From NCBI RefSeq assembly GCF_009870125.1, contig NC_046681.1, positions 6,213,001 to 6,277,000 on the forward strand: a DNA stretch of 64,000 nucleotides, read 5' to 3'. Below the pieces are notes generated by a model. The model was not told where the DNA came from and made no database searches. It was given only the letters and a program-made list of their open reading frames with translations. The DNA is from Drosophila pseudoobscura (lineage: Eukaryota > Arthropoda > Insecta > Diptera > Drosophilidae). Shown piece after piece: positions 22,301-33,686 of this stretch. Positions within the stretch are counted from its first letter, which is position 1. Each line of letters starts with the position of its first letter. The position numbers were made by a program, and so were the translations under genes.

Positions 22301-25300
22301 TAAATAAAATACCCAACAGCCAAACAATTTTTTCGCTTTTAAAAATAAGGTGAGTCCAGCATTTTTAGCTATTTTATTTTTATAATTAATTCATGTAAAT
22401 ATAAATAACCTTAGCTAATCTATAAAATAAATTTCGTAAAGTCTCGGGCAACATATCAACTGTTTGTCTCTTGCAGAATCGTAGTAATCGTTATTTGTCT
22501 CACATTTGGTTGAAAGGGAAATTATTGTAGGGGAAATTCTCCCTGGTGGAGCAAGTGTGGTGAGTTTTCCTTTGGCCTAGGTTGCCAGGCAGCGGCTTTT
22601 CCATGTAAGTCAGTAGACAATTTATAGAGACATTAATACTGATTTTGTTTTGGAATATAAAATGGGGAGAAGAATGTTTGTGTAGAAATTTAGGTACAAA
22701 ATGTATGGCCAAGATTAAGCTGAAATGACTTTGAGTTTCTTTATTCTAAGACAAGGTAATGCAACTTTTTTGATATAAGATATCAACAGGTGTAGAACAG
22801 AGAGAAGAAGGGAAGTAATAGTTATATAAAACGTACTATTTTAGTTTAAAAATAAAAAATTCTTTTATACCCAATTACTTTAGTCGAGTACACCTATTCA
22901 AAATGTCGTACACGTAACTTCCACCTGTTCCACCTGCAGAAAAAATTGAGTTTCTCTTAAAGATACACTTCACAATAATTTCTAGCTTAATAAAACGATT
23001 TCTGAATAATAACTTAAAGCGGAATAAAACAATTTTCAAGTTTAGCTTCAATGTCAAGACAACATGTTGTATACGTAATTTTCTCGGATAATAAAACGGG
23101 GGAAAATGGCAAATGGAAAGCGTGATTCAGCCAGCTGTAATGATTCCCAACAAACAACAAGAAATTCATGTAAGAAAAAAAATCAGAAAGAAAAAACGAA
23201 GAAAAAGCCAAGAACAGACACTCGCAGGAAAAATTCGATTCCGACAGCCGAAGACACGAAGAAACGAACAAGCCGTATGCGCCCAATGCGAAGACATTGA
23301 AAATTGGAAAATATACGCCTACCAGAACATGCGATAGGCTGTTCCCGTTAAATAATAAATAAATACGCGACGCACCCACACCCACACCCACACCGACACC
23401 AAAACCCGACAGCCACCCACCCATCCAGTTGTAATGCGCAGTGGAGTCTCCAATAAGTATGCTATGGAAAACAAATGCTTGACATGACTATATAGAGGTA
23501 CCTACTCTATGTATCTCCTATATATATGTTGTGATATTTTTCCTTCTTTTTCTTTTATTGTTTCCCGGCGACTGCGCATATTTTCCTTCTATTCATATAC
23601 TTTTCCTTTCTTTTCTTTTTTTTTTTGATTTTGATTTTTCCCACTTTGCTCTCATTTCCATTTTTTTTTTCTGTTTGTTGTTGTACCTTTAGTGAGAATG
23701 GGTCGTTATCTTTCAATTGGTTGGCGATTGTTTGGAGTTGGGAGTGCAAGGAACTCACCTCAGTGAAGCAGGAAGTTGGGAGCTTTGATGGAAATTTTGT
23801 GGAATTAATGGCATGATTTTTACATAACTGAATGTTTAAACATACCCTGGCAACGACTTTGATCATAAGATAGTGGCCGATAGCTTGTAAGCTTTACGTC
23901 TTCTGGAGCCTAAACAGGGGAATCAATGAACATGCTTTGAAATAACATCAACCCAAAAAAAATATGCTCTGAGAATCTAATTTGATTTAAATATTTATAC
24001 GCATAGATGTGACACCCGAGAATGGAAACTGTAGAAAATAAATACGGGGTTTCACTTACATTTTAACATTTAAATGAAAATATTTGATCTAAATATATTT
24101 CCCGTTTAAAATATATATATTTAATATTTAAATTAAGTATTTCCTACAAATTTGATAGTACATTTATTTTAAAGTGTTTTATATTTAGATTAAATGAAGA
24201 CTTTATTTATTCTATTCAAATTAAAGTGAAATTGATTTAATTTCATAGTGATTGTATTTCAAAATAAAATATGTAAATTAAATATGGGTGTGTAATTTTT
24301 CTCTCAGTGTTTCCGTTTTGAGATACAGTACACGTGGGGGAAGACTTTGACAGGCCTTAGCCACCGGATTGATATTTTTTCGCACCAGTAACACATTATT
24401 TTGCTAAAGAAATGCCCCTTTTTTTAAACAAAATCAATTTTTCCATTACACGATCCTGCTGGAAATAACGTAAGCCCTTTTTGTAATAGAGTTGCATTCC
24501 GCGCACCTCTCGTCACGCATTTTGCGTTGCAGCTTGCCATTATGCTACCGGTCTGTGATTAACGTGGCTGTAATACCCACTAAGTGCATGCTTTTGACTT
24601 TGCTTCCATACGTTTCAAAGTCATTAGGTGGGAATGCAACCCCTTTCATACAATATATACTTATGCATATACCCGTGTACATAGATACGAGTACGAGTAC
24701 TATTAGTACCTATGCGGGTATGTGTGTATGCAGGGACGAAGCGTGGTCATTATGCGGCTGGTTATTTTCCACATTTCATGGCTCAAGTGCTTATTTGAGC
24801 ACACCATCGGGGGTCGGTAGTCCTAGAGCCCTATAGGGCCAGACGCCTTCGAGTTTCGAGTTTGTTTTCCGTTCGTTTTTTTAGCTTTTCCCAAGAAGCA
24901 CTTAAAAATCGACACGGTATGCTGTTATTTGTTATTTGCCGTTTGCAAAAATTGCTTACTTGCAGTTGGTCTTCGTCTCCCGACCCCAAACACCGCACCC
25001 CCCACCATCTAGTATCTGCAGTTTTCAATCAGCCTAATGACAGAGGCAGTACGAATTTGCTTTTTAATTAAAGGAAAATACCATTCAACATTGTCGAAGA
25101 GCAGACACTCGAAAAAGTCCAACTATTCGCAAACTTGAACAAACAGAAAACAGAGAGGAATACACTCGTACAGACAGCGATAAAGAGATACAAATGGAGA
25201 GGGAATAGAGGGATAGAGTCATAATAACAATAATGAACAAGTTTGCCACTTCATTTTGAATGGTCCGGCAACGTTGTGATAGCTACTTAGTGCCAATATT

Positions 25301-26569
25301 AAAATCCAGAGCCACAATATCCAATGCCAAATTGCAATCCAAAAAGATAAACAGCAACAGTAGACAACTGCAGTGGCGGCAGAGGATCGAAGAGGAGTAC
25401 CAGGGGGGAGAAGGTCCTGTAAGAAGCTATGCAGTGGAAAACCCAAGTTAATCAGCATTTATGGAAGATTTTACAAAAACTTTTGATACTCTACATGGAT
25501 ACACGTCAAAGGTAAAGGGTACTATCAAAAGTTTGACGAGTTTATGAATAAGTGGAACTGGGAAAGTATTTAGATGATATTGGAAATGACTTTCCTTAAG
25601 GCATAAGGCATAGGCTGCAATTACTGTTACTATTTTATATCGTAAGGAAAAAAGATGGCGAACAAAAAAACTATAGACTTCCTTGTGCTCGGACAGTGTT
25701 AACGTATTTATATTCTATATTTCTATAAATTGTGCAAGTTCAGCTTTTGGCATTTGCCAGATTTAAGTGTATCTTAAAAACTTCTTGCCATTTTTTGAAA
25801 TATTTCCCTTTTCCCATTCTGAAAGGGCATTCAAGTATCCTTCTTGAAAATAACAATTTCCCATGGACTCCCGTTTTCCGGTCTTTCTTTTTGGAAGTAA
25901 ATAATTTCATATTTTTATGCTGAAGCATTTATTTGCTTAGCTCACTGGCTGTTTTGGCTGTTTGGTTGCTTTGGTTGTAATCTGCCAAATGTACTGGTAC
26001 TCCCACAGAGAGATGCCTCCTCCGCCACTCGAGCTAATGACACTTTATGTGGCCAGGAGTACTTCAGTCCTTCGGCCAGGACTGCCAGACCACTGGCTGT
26101 CCTGCTGCTCCAGTTTGGTGTCTGGATAATGTGCTTTATGCCCCTTGTGTCTGTGGCAAGCTCTCCCTCAGGGCCCAAAGGCGTAAGCCCCAAGAGGCGC
26201 TTAGGTCTGTGGATGACCCTTGAATGCGGTTTCTATTTTTGTTTTTTTCTGCAAATTCTGTAAACATATATATTGATGTATCTGTAGTGTCTGTGGTCAA
26301 GTGCTGATTATATTGAGTGTTGCAAATGTTGAAATTGTTGCCTCTCTGTTTAACCTATTGTTAAACTCCATTTGTGCGCCTATCGTTTTGCATCTACGCG
26401 GTAAGTGGCTCGTGCCTTGAAGCGTGGGTGAGGCGTGTCCGGTGTTTTTGCAATTTTAAACACTTCCGCCGCACAATTCAAGAAGAAAATAAATTAAAAA
26501 ATTTAACTCCAACTCCCACTCCCACAGAGCCAGACCCCAAGACCATTTGTTGTCCGCACATAAAACTTT

Positions 26570-26573
26570 ACCA
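26570..26573. other. target-site duplication, left copy (ACCA)
   Basis: ACCA directly precedes the TG end of the left LTR and matches the four bases directly after the CA end of the right LTR (36940-36943). A 4 bp duplication is usual for Gypsy-superfamily integration. Confidence 0.8.
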
Positions 26574-28829
26574 TGTAGCATACAACGTACAGGGTCGAGG
26601 AGCTGATGATAAGTAAACGGGAGTAGGAAGTACGCGCTGGCTTCGGCTTTTGTCTCTGGTCGGCGGGGTGTGGGCATGGAGGAAATTTTACTACCCATTT
26701 ATAGCTCTGGCAAATGGTCGAGATAAGAATTTATAAAAAAAATCGCGTACGAGTAGGGAAAGGATACTAGGAAACGGGATACAGGGGGGTCAAAGGGACA
26801 GATCAGCATGTACACGTGAACGAAGAAGATCACCGGTCAGATCTTTGTCGGCTGCGGTATCGCCCATTGGCGAGAACGCCCACCCTACCATGATCCTTCA
26901 GGGCCACCTATTAATCGTCAGGATCCCTCCAACAAAGACTGCGGTGGGTCACATCTCCGTTTTTCGAGGTTGCATGGTTCCGATATAATCTATTTATCCA
27001 CGGTTCATTTCCAAAACTATTTTATTTAAACAATCCATACTTCTTCATTTAAATTCCTATAAAACCTAACGCTAATAGAGCCTAGTCCCTAATATAAGCC
27101 TGCTATTCGGTATCGTCTTACATTTATAGGGTATTACTAGTATTAAGAGTATCATAGGGGCGAGGTAGCGTATAAGGTTCTTAAATCTATAAAAATGATT
27201 AGTAGTAGGTATAGATAAAGGCAAGAAATAGGTACGTGTTCATCATATGAACAAGGAAACGTCATATGTCATTACGGTACTTGGGCAGTGCCAAAACCAG
27301 ACAAAAATCGGGTATATGGAAAGTCGTTTAAAGGCATGAGTACTACGTGTGTAAAACCGTGATCATGGTTGAAGACCAACGAATAGTTACCGCACATTCA
27401 TTCTTTTCAGATTGCTTACTTGTTTTTTTTTTTTTTTTTTTATAATCACTTACGAGACGATTAATAACTTTGACTCCCACGCAGAAAGATCTTTCGTTGT
27501 GTGTTGGATGAGGTGATTTGATGGGTGGATGAGTATGATGATGTGTGTGATTGTGATGAGTATCTGCATAGATGATGAGATGAATGCGTGGCAACCAAAA
27601 TCAAAAACTGTAAAAATAATTGGTATTAATACACTACTCATTTGTTCAAGTTCGACTTAGCCCATGGACAGGAATTCCCTTTTTGTTTATACCGTATTTA
27701 CTTGGCTTTTGCACATTTTTGCCGTATCAAAAGAACATTGTTAAACAGAAAGCGGCTAAAAAAAACAGGGTTTCGCATATCGGGTCTAATTTCGAAAGAA
27801 AGATAGAGAATATAACTAAATCCGATGCGGGTTCGATGCTTCCCGGCTGGAGACCGAGTTCCTACTCGAGGTCTGAAGGTGGCACACGATTGTACCGGGC
27901 GCAGGTAACATCAGCTGCTTCCGATGCCAGGGGTCAATGACCGCGGTCCATCTGCGGCGTGAGGTTAGGTACACTCGCACACTGGATTGCTCGTGGGGGG
28001 GGACTGGTTTATTTGAAGAGTCACTCAGCTCATCCCCATGGGTCGAACGTGTCCAGGCGAAGATTGCAGAGCACACCGATCGGGTTTACTTGAGGAGCAA
28101 GTCCATGCCCTCGGCTACCGACCGGTGGTACGGGCACGTGGCCAAGAGGTCTCCGGGAATAACCAATCCGTATCTTCTAGACCAGCGTTTCAATACGTAG
28201 ATACTAGTGGTGCTAATCCTACACGGAAAGAACAGAACATTTTTCAACGGGTCGCTGCAGCTGGGTGGATAATTACCTCAACAGAATTGCACCACTGTTT
28301 CGAAAAATGTTGATACACTGGGGGCGCTCGTTTCCAAATGGTCGAACGGCTGCCCCAGTATTGGCGATATATAACTGGCGCGTCCACTCAAATTCAATGA
28401 TCACTTTGAGCCGCACTTGGCACTTGCACTAGGCTTTGACTTTGGGCTTGACCTTGTTTAGAGAACTGGGTCCGCTCAAGCAGACTTCTTTTTTCCCTGC
28501 CGGTCACTCTGACGGCCACGAGGTAAAAAAGACAGAGGCTGGGACTACTAGGTACAGCAACCCACGTTTTTTCCACACCTTCTATGGTCTTTTTCTGTTA
28601 TACAGAATCCAGCCACAGCAATATTTAATGAAATATAGTGCAAAGCAGAAAAATTGCATATCTTAGTGTTGCCACTTGGTCGCAAAACAGCTGATACTCT
28701 ATGTATGGTTAAAGCTCACAAGCTCTGCAACTCGAATTTTTTTTTTCTTCTGCCTAGTTTTAGGCTGTAATTTTGGGAGTTAGCCGTTCATAATTCAAAT
28801 AAACGGCACGACAAGCGTCGAATATTACA
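26574..28829 (-). repeat. 3' LTR (left copy), 2256 bp
   Basis: A direct repeat of 34682-36939. On the plus strand it starts TGTAGCATAC and ends AATATTACA. It contains a T19 homopolymer at about 27423-27441 and a GATGA/TGTG-rich segment just after. Short frames inside are identical in both LTRs and show no family features, so I treat them as non-coding. Confidence 0.93.
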
Positions 28830-28836
28830 CCCCCCC
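28830..28836 (-). promoter_or_regulatory. polypurine tract of the retrotransposon
   Basis: Directly upstream of the 3' LTR on the minus strand is CAGCGGGGGGG, a seven-G run abutting the TG of the LTR. This is the expected position of the plus-strand primer. The purine run is interrupted by a C at 28838 (minus strand), so only the G-run is marked. Confidence 0.75.
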
Positions 28837-28902
28837 GCTGAAATCACACTTTGGGGTCTTGCTAACCAAAGCGTGATCCACACTTGGAGTGCTTGATACG
28901 AT

Positions 28903-31900
28903 TTATTGTTTAATATCTTTTGCGTGATATTTACCTATAAAGCGACCCTGGAAGTCTTCCAGCTCATAGTAGCTGTTCCCGAGTCTTTTCTTAATGCGGG
29001 CTTTCCGAAACGTAGGTGCCAGTTTCGCATTAAAGCCTTTCACAAAACTACTCTGATCAAAATTTCGTCTATAAACTTCTTGACCCACTTGAAAGTTTAC
29101 TTCTCGGCTTCGAAGATTATAGATATTTTCGTTTCGAACATGCTGCTGTTTCATTGCTTCTGCAGCGGTCTTGCGAATTAGCTCGAAGGAATCGTCGCGA
29201 TCAAATACCACAGTTCGGTCCTCCAACATACTGAGGTTTCGTAGGAGTTGATAAGTGGAACCGCCAGTAATCATGTTTTGGCCAAAAGCAACACGATATG
29301 GGCTACTTTTGACGGCTGCATGCACACTGGACCGTAACGCACAAGTAATGAAGCTAATCTGCTCATCCCAATTGGATTGATCGGGCTTAATGTACGCTTT
29401 GATAGCAGCGAGTACTGAGCGATTTACCCGCTCTGAGGCATTGGTTTGGGGAGCGTAGGCGGCGGTGTACGAATGTCGAATTTGGTATTTCGCTAACAGA
29501 TCATTAAACTTGTGTGACTTGAATTGAACACCGTTATCTGACACTATCACTTCCGGGACTCCAAAGCAATGAAACAGGTCTTCCTCCATGAACCGAATTA
29601 CGGCATCCGCCGTAAATTTCTTTACCACTTTTAGGAAAGGAAATTTAGAAAAATGATCGAGTACTACAAAAATGCCTATATTTCCAGATCGACTTCGGGG
29701 GTACGGACCTAGAAAATCGACATAAAGTTTCTGAAATAGCCGAAAGGTCTCTCCTGCTTTGCCCATTGGAGGGCGTAGAGGACGATTGGGGTGCTTACAA
29801 CATTTGCACACTTCGCAATGGTTGATAAAAGCTTTTACATCGCCCACTAAATTTGGCCAATAATAGAAGCGTCGAACTCGTTCTAGCGTCTTATTGATCC
29901 CACTGTGAGAAGCTAAGGGATGTTCGTGGCCTTGTTTAAGCACTTCTGTCACCAGAGCTCTGGGAACCCACAGTTTCCAGCACATGTCGTCACTAATTTG
30001 CTCACCAGTGGCGTGTTCAGCTCGACGATACAGAAGGTTATCCATTACTTTTACATCAGGTAAACGATCTGGATTAGCTTGAATTTTCGCAATGAGTTCC
30101 TGATAGTCAGTGGATTTAAACGCTTCCGATTGAAGGTCCACTAGGCTATCAATGCCAATATACGATAAGTCTTCGGTATGCACTCGTGATAAGGCATCCG
30201 GAACGATGTTCTGACTACCCTTTCTATGAAAAATCTTAAAGGTGAAGCCTTGCAGTTTCAGGGCCCATCGAGCTAGTCTCGAGTTTAGGTCAGCCTGTGA
30301 CATCAGCCATTTTAATGAGGCATGATCGGTAATAATGGAAAACTGATGCCCTTCTACATACGCTCTAAATTTCTTGACGCACATGACCGCTGCCAAACAC
30401 TCTTTTTCGGTTACGGAATAATTACGTTGACATTGGTTCAATTTGCGTGACATAAAAGCGATGGGTACCTCGTTGCCATCTTCATCTGATTGCATCAGGA
30501 CACCACCCACTCCTGTGTGACTCGCATCACAATGGATTGAAAAAGGAATGGTAAAATCGGGACTGTGCAACACAGGAGCGTTACACATCTGTGATTTTAA
30601 GGCATCGAACGCGATCTGTGCTTCATCGGTCCATTCAAATTTTCGCTTGCTCTTAAGTGTATCTGAGATTGGCGCTGCGATACCCGCATAATTTTTTATG
30701 AATTTGTGGTACCAACCAGTGAGACCTAAGAACCTACGGACTTGTTTCACGGATCGGGGGACCGGAAACTCTTGAATCGCTTGGACCTTCTCCACATCTG
30801 TCTGGATCGTTCCGTTGCCTATAATATGTCCTAGGTATTTGATCTCCTTTAGGCAAAATTTGGACTTCTCCACGTTTATGGTCAGACCAGCTTCGCGTAA
30901 TCGGGCAGACAGGACATTGAGGACTTGAATATGCTGCTCAAAGGATTCAGAGATCACCAACAAATCGTCTAGATAAATAAATATCTCATTTCGTAGAGAT
31001 GGCGGTATCACTTTGTCCATCAACTTGGACATCGTTTGGGGTGCATTACACAACCCAAAGGGCATGACCGTGTACTGATACAACGGGCGCCCTGGGATGG
31101 TAAACGCCGTTTTTTCACGAGCGCTTACTTCCAGCGGAATTTGCCAATAGGCATCCTTCAAATCGATGCTTGAAATGAACTCAGCTCGAGGAAGCCGACT
31201 GAGAATGCCATCGATCAATGGCATGGGATAAGCATTCTTAACAGTGACTTCGTTCAGTTTCCGACTGTCGATGCATAATCGCACCTTTCCCGGTTTACGA
31301 ACGAGGACCACGGGTGACGACCATGCGCTATCTGATTCTTCGATTACTCCAAGAGCTAACATTCGGTCTACCTCTACGTACATTAGCTTTTCAACGGCTG
31401 GAGACACAGCATAATGTCGTTGCTTTATTGCCTTTGCGCTGCCCACTTCAATATCGTGCGACAACCAGCCGGTTTTTCCCAGACCTTGCTTCGCAAAGGA
31501 GGGAAACAAGTTGACCGTCTCTGCTAACTGCGCTTGCTGATGCTTCGACAAACACACATGTAACGTACTATCAAATGCTAAGCTTGACACCTCTGGACTG
31601 GATGATTTATTGGCTAGAAAAGCAGGTAACAAATTAAAACGAGACCAGAAGTCTATGCCTAGATATAGGTCTTGCGCCAAGGATGGGACTACAAACAATT
31701 TCAAGACTTTCTTCTGGCCTTGAAAACCCACTTCGGTGGTGACCTTGCCAATTATTGGCTGGCTCTGCCCATCCGCCGTACGTACTGCTGCTCTCCCAGG
31801 CTTGATCTGGTTCGGATTCTGAACCAGGTCGGCCGCAAACTTCCCACCTATGCAACTTATGGATGCACCGGTGTCCATCAGTCCACTGAGCGTCCTTCCC

Positions 31901-32214
31901 AGTACGGTGACTTCCGCATAGGGTCGCCAGTCCTTAGACGTATTAACGACTGACGCCAATACGTTAGAGCGCTCGGTTTTGACAGTTTGCCGATATTGGA
32001 GCAATCGCTTTCGAGATCGAGTCGGTAATGGAATTCGGTCCTCACTTGGGGGTAAAATACAAGTGGGTGAAGGAATGTCTGAGAGTTTTTTTAAGTCAGG
32101 GAGTAATGGAACTGTCGAAACGTCCATTAAATGGTGTTCGTTGCTTTCGAACTGTTTGGTTTGCGTGCACCTGTCGATTGTGCACGGCTTGACGAGTTTT
32201 TTGGATCGTTGCAC
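28903..32214 (-). CDS. pol: pol polyprotein of the retrotransposon (protease, RT, RNase H, integrase)
   Basis: It is read on the minus strand in the -1 frame relative to gag. Its frame opens at a TAG (32215-32217) and has no ATG near the start, so it is expected only as a Gag-Pol fusion made by frameshifting. Order of domains: aspartic protease with LMDTGAS; reverse transcriptase with MPFGLCNAP and the catalytic YLDDLLV; RNase H with HCDASHTGVGG and ITDHASLKWL; integrase with an HHCC zinc site (HSGINKTL..HCEVCKCC) and DDE residues in YVDFLGP, VSDNGVQFK and NASERVNRS. No chromodomain motif was seen at the C-terminus. About 1100 codons without interruption indicate recent activity. Confidence 0.93.
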   Translation of the reverse strand: MQRSKKLVKPCTIDRCTQTKQFESNEHHLMDVSTVPLLPDLKKLSDIPSPTCILPPSEDRIPLPTRSRKRLLQYRQTVKTERSNVLASVVNTSKDWRPYAEVTVLGRTLSGLMDTGASISCIGGKFAADLVQNPNQIKPGRAAVRTADGQSQPIIGKVTTEVGFQGQKKVLKLFVVPSLAQDLYLGIDFWSRFNLLPAFLANKSSSPEVSSLAFDSTLHVCLSKHQQAQLAETVNLFPSFAKQGLGKTGWLSHDIEVGSAKAIKQRHYAVSPAVEKLMYVEVDRMLALGVIEESDSAWSSPVVLVRKPGKVRLCIDSRKLNEVTVKNAYPMPLIDGILSRLPRAEFISSIDLKDAYWQIPLEVSAREKTAFTIPGRPLYQYTVMPFGLCNAPQTMSKLMDKVIPPSLRNEIFIYLDDLLVISESFEQHIQVLNVLSARLREAGLTINVEKSKFCLKEIKYLGHIIGNGTIQTDVEKVQAIQEFPVPRSVKQVRRFLGLTGWYHKFIKNYAGIAAPISDTLKSKRKFEWTDEAQIAFDALKSQMCNAPVLHSPDFTIPFSIHCDASHTGVGGVLMQSDEDGNEVPIAFMSRKLNQCQRNYSVTEKECLAAVMCVKKFRAYVEGHQFSIITDHASLKWLMSQADLNSRLARWALKLQGFTFKIFHRKGSQNIVPDALSRVHTEDLSYIGIDSLVDLQSEAFKSTDYQELIAKIQANPDRLPDVKVMDNLLYRRAEHATGEQISDDMCWKLWVPRALVTEVLKQGHEHPLASHSGINKTLERVRRFYYWPNLVGDVKAFINHCEVCKCCKHPNRPLRPPMGKAGETFRLFQKLYVDFLGPYPRSRSGNIGIFVVLDHFSKFPFLKVVKKFTADAVIRFMEEDLFHCFGVPEVIVSDNGVQFKSHKFNDLLAKYQIRHSYTAAYAPQTNASERVNRSVLAAIKAYIKPDQSNWDEQISFITCALRSSVHAAVKSSPYRVAFGQNMITGGSTYQLLRNLSMLEDRTVVFDRDDSFELIRKTAAEAMKQQHVRNENIYNLRSREVNFQVGQEVYRRNFDQSSFVKGFNAKLAPTFRKARIKKRLGNSYYELEDFQGRFIGKYHAKDIKQ

Positions 32215-33686
32215 CTAGAGCACGACGGTTTATACGTATCCCGTTTGCCACAGCCGTAACAAAAGACGGTGCGATCACCTACGCAGTCTTGATACCGATG
32301 CCCCTGACAACCACAGTTCCAACAGGAAAGGGTTACTGCAGCGATATCTAGCTGTTCTGTTTCATCGACCTCATCGCCTTCCTTGTCTGTCTGTACCACA
32401 ATTTCATGCACCTGTCGTCGTATAGGATTACGCTTCGGCTCAGCGCTGCCCATAGGCTTAGCCACTGATTGCAAAAACCGTTCGCGAGTACGCACTATGT
32501 TGCGCAATTGTGCTACTGACAGAATGGGAATGTATAAAATTTCATGTTGGATATCGGCCAAGAGATTCGACTTTAGCACTTCCAACAGCGACATTTCGGA
32601 CATGGGGTTGACTAGTTTGTCGGACAAGGTTACAATGGCTTCGTAAAATGTATCAAATAGTTCGTGCGGCTTCTGCTTTCGTTGCACTATTGCCGTACGA
32701 ATTTCCAGATCGGTACGCCCATCTCTAAATCGAGTTTTTAAGGCTGTACTTAGCTGCGGCCAGGTCACGGATGGTACGCTTTTATGGTAACGCCAAAACC
32801 ACTCGCTCGCACTGGCTTCAAATAAATAAATGGCGTTTCTGGCCACTAGATCGAGATTACCCTCTAAGGTCTGCTTGGTTAGCGCTTCTATCCGATATAT
32901 GAAATCTTCCACCGACATGGACGAATTTCCGGAAAACCGCACCTTCCATCCTGCGATTATTTGTCCAATCCTATCTGGTCGTAGTCCCGCTATCTGTTGG
33001 GATCCCCATTGGGTTACCGAGACATTAGACTCATTAGCCTGATTTATCGGGGCACCTACGGACTCTCGAGTTGGTATTTGGAACAACTGTTCGAAGGTTT
33101 GATTTTCTCCACTAGGCTGTGAAGATCCAGCAGCTTGGTCATTCGGCGGCTGTACCGTTGGACTTGCCAAACGTTGGAATCCTATTTCCATAGTCTGAGT
33201 CATTTGAGTCATGGCTTGAGACAACAACCCGATTTGACCCATAGCGTCCGTCAACGCCTGTGCCATTTGAGCCAAGCCTGGGCTTGCTTCATTCGCTGGC
33301 TCGCTACTCTGAACTGGCATGATTGGTACACCGACTTCAGTTGGACCAACGGAAGGTAAATTGTCAGTATTCGCAGCTGGACCTGCTGTCACACGCTGTG
33401 ATCTGGTTCTCATTCGAAGCTGAGAAGACTCTACGTTCGAGGCGGACGCCTGCGCTACGGCTAATTCCTCAGCTAAGCTAGGAGCAGATGATTGTAGGGG
33501 CTTGTTGCACGCCGGGCACACGGTCTTTTCACCTCTTCTCGTATTAAAACACACTAAATGAAATACGTGGTTACAACTTGTTCTTAAAAGCTGTGTCCGA
33601 TATTCTACCTGTCTTACGCAAATACAACAGATAATATCGGAATGGTCGTTTTGATCAATCTCGTCAAAACTCCAATCCAATGACAT
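32127..33686 (-). CDS. gag: gag of the retrotransposon, 519 aa, with N-terminal RING-H2 finger
   Basis: ATG at 33686. Residues 20-60 form a RING-H2 pattern: C20-x2-C23, C38-x-H40-x2-H43-x2-C46, C57-x2-C60. A variable Gln/Pro/Ser-rich region follows, then a capsid-like helical part (about 215-380), then a CCHC knuckle CWNCGCQGHRYQDC near residue 455 and a second, degenerate cysteine cluster CYGCGKRDTYKPSC lacking the histidine. The gene overlaps pol by 88 nt, and the -1 frameshift heptamer lies in the overlap. The structural role in particles is family knowledge. A RING finger suggests possible ubiquitin ligase activity or simply zinc-dependent folding; that is inference. Confidence 0.9.
   Translation of the reverse strand: MSLDWSFDEIDQNDHSDIICCICVRQVEYRTQLLRTSCNHVFHLVCFNTRRGEKTVCPACNKPLQSSAPSLAEELAVAQASASNVESSQLRMRTRSQRVTAGPAANTDNLPSVGPTEVGVPIMPVQSSEPANEASPGLAQMAQALTDAMGQIGLLSQAMTQMTQTMEIGFQRLASPTVQPPNDQAAGSSQPSGENQTFEQLFQIPTRESVGAPINQANESNVSVTQWGSQQIAGLRPDRIGQIIAGWKVRFSGNSSMSVEDFIYRIEALTKQTLEGNLDLVARNAIYLFEASASEWFWRYHKSVPSVTWPQLSTALKTRFRDGRTDLEIRTAIVQRKQKPHELFDTFYEAIVTLSDKLVNPMSEMSLLEVLKSNLLADIQHEILYIPILSVAQLRNIVRTRERFLQSVAKPMGSAEPKRNPIRRQVHEIVVQTDKEGDEVDETEQLDIAAVTLSCWNCGCQGHRYQDCVGDRTVFCYGCGKRDTYKPSCSRCNDPKNSSSRAQSTGARKPNSSKATNTI
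32164..32186 (-). promoter_or_regulatory. hairpin downstream of the gag/pol slippery site
   Basis: On the minus strand CGTGCAC, a 9-nt loop and GTGCACG make a perfect 7 bp stem. It begins 9 nt after the slippery heptamer, the spacing known for -1 frameshift stimulators. Whether the loop pairs further to form a pseudoknot was not resolved. Confidence 0.7.
32196..32202 (-). promoter_or_regulatory. -1 ribosomal frameshift site A AAA AAC
   Basis: On the minus strand gag codons read CCA AAA AAC, giving the X XXY YYZ heptamer A AAA AAC in the correct phase. A -1 slip here continues directly into pol (CTC GTC AAG). The pol frame opens only five codons before it, so this is the natural slip point. 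Confidence 0.85.

Larger units (their letters stand above)
16288..26573. other. 10.3 kb non-coding stretch between GluR-C and the retrotransposon
   Basis: No reading frame with family features, no RNA gene and no complete mobile element was recognised. Open frames of 60-160 codons occur but are low-complexity, overlap on opposite strands and lack exon-like junctions. A (CACACC)n tract sits at about 23374-23400. Much of the segment is AT-rich. It may hold cis-regulatory DNA or introns of genes outside the window. Confidence 0.5.

Noticed and set aside
25942-26193. 83-codon minus-strand frame with balanced composition
   Set aside because: No recognisable motif, no neighbour or splice support; kept out as unsupported, though a conservation check would settle it.
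27620-28313. Frames inside the LTRs
   Set aside because: Duplicated in both LTRs because the LTRs are nearly identical; short, overlapping and without motifs.
28830-28902. Search for an envelope-like gene after pol
   Set aside because: Only 73 nt separate pol from the 3' LTR, so none can be present.
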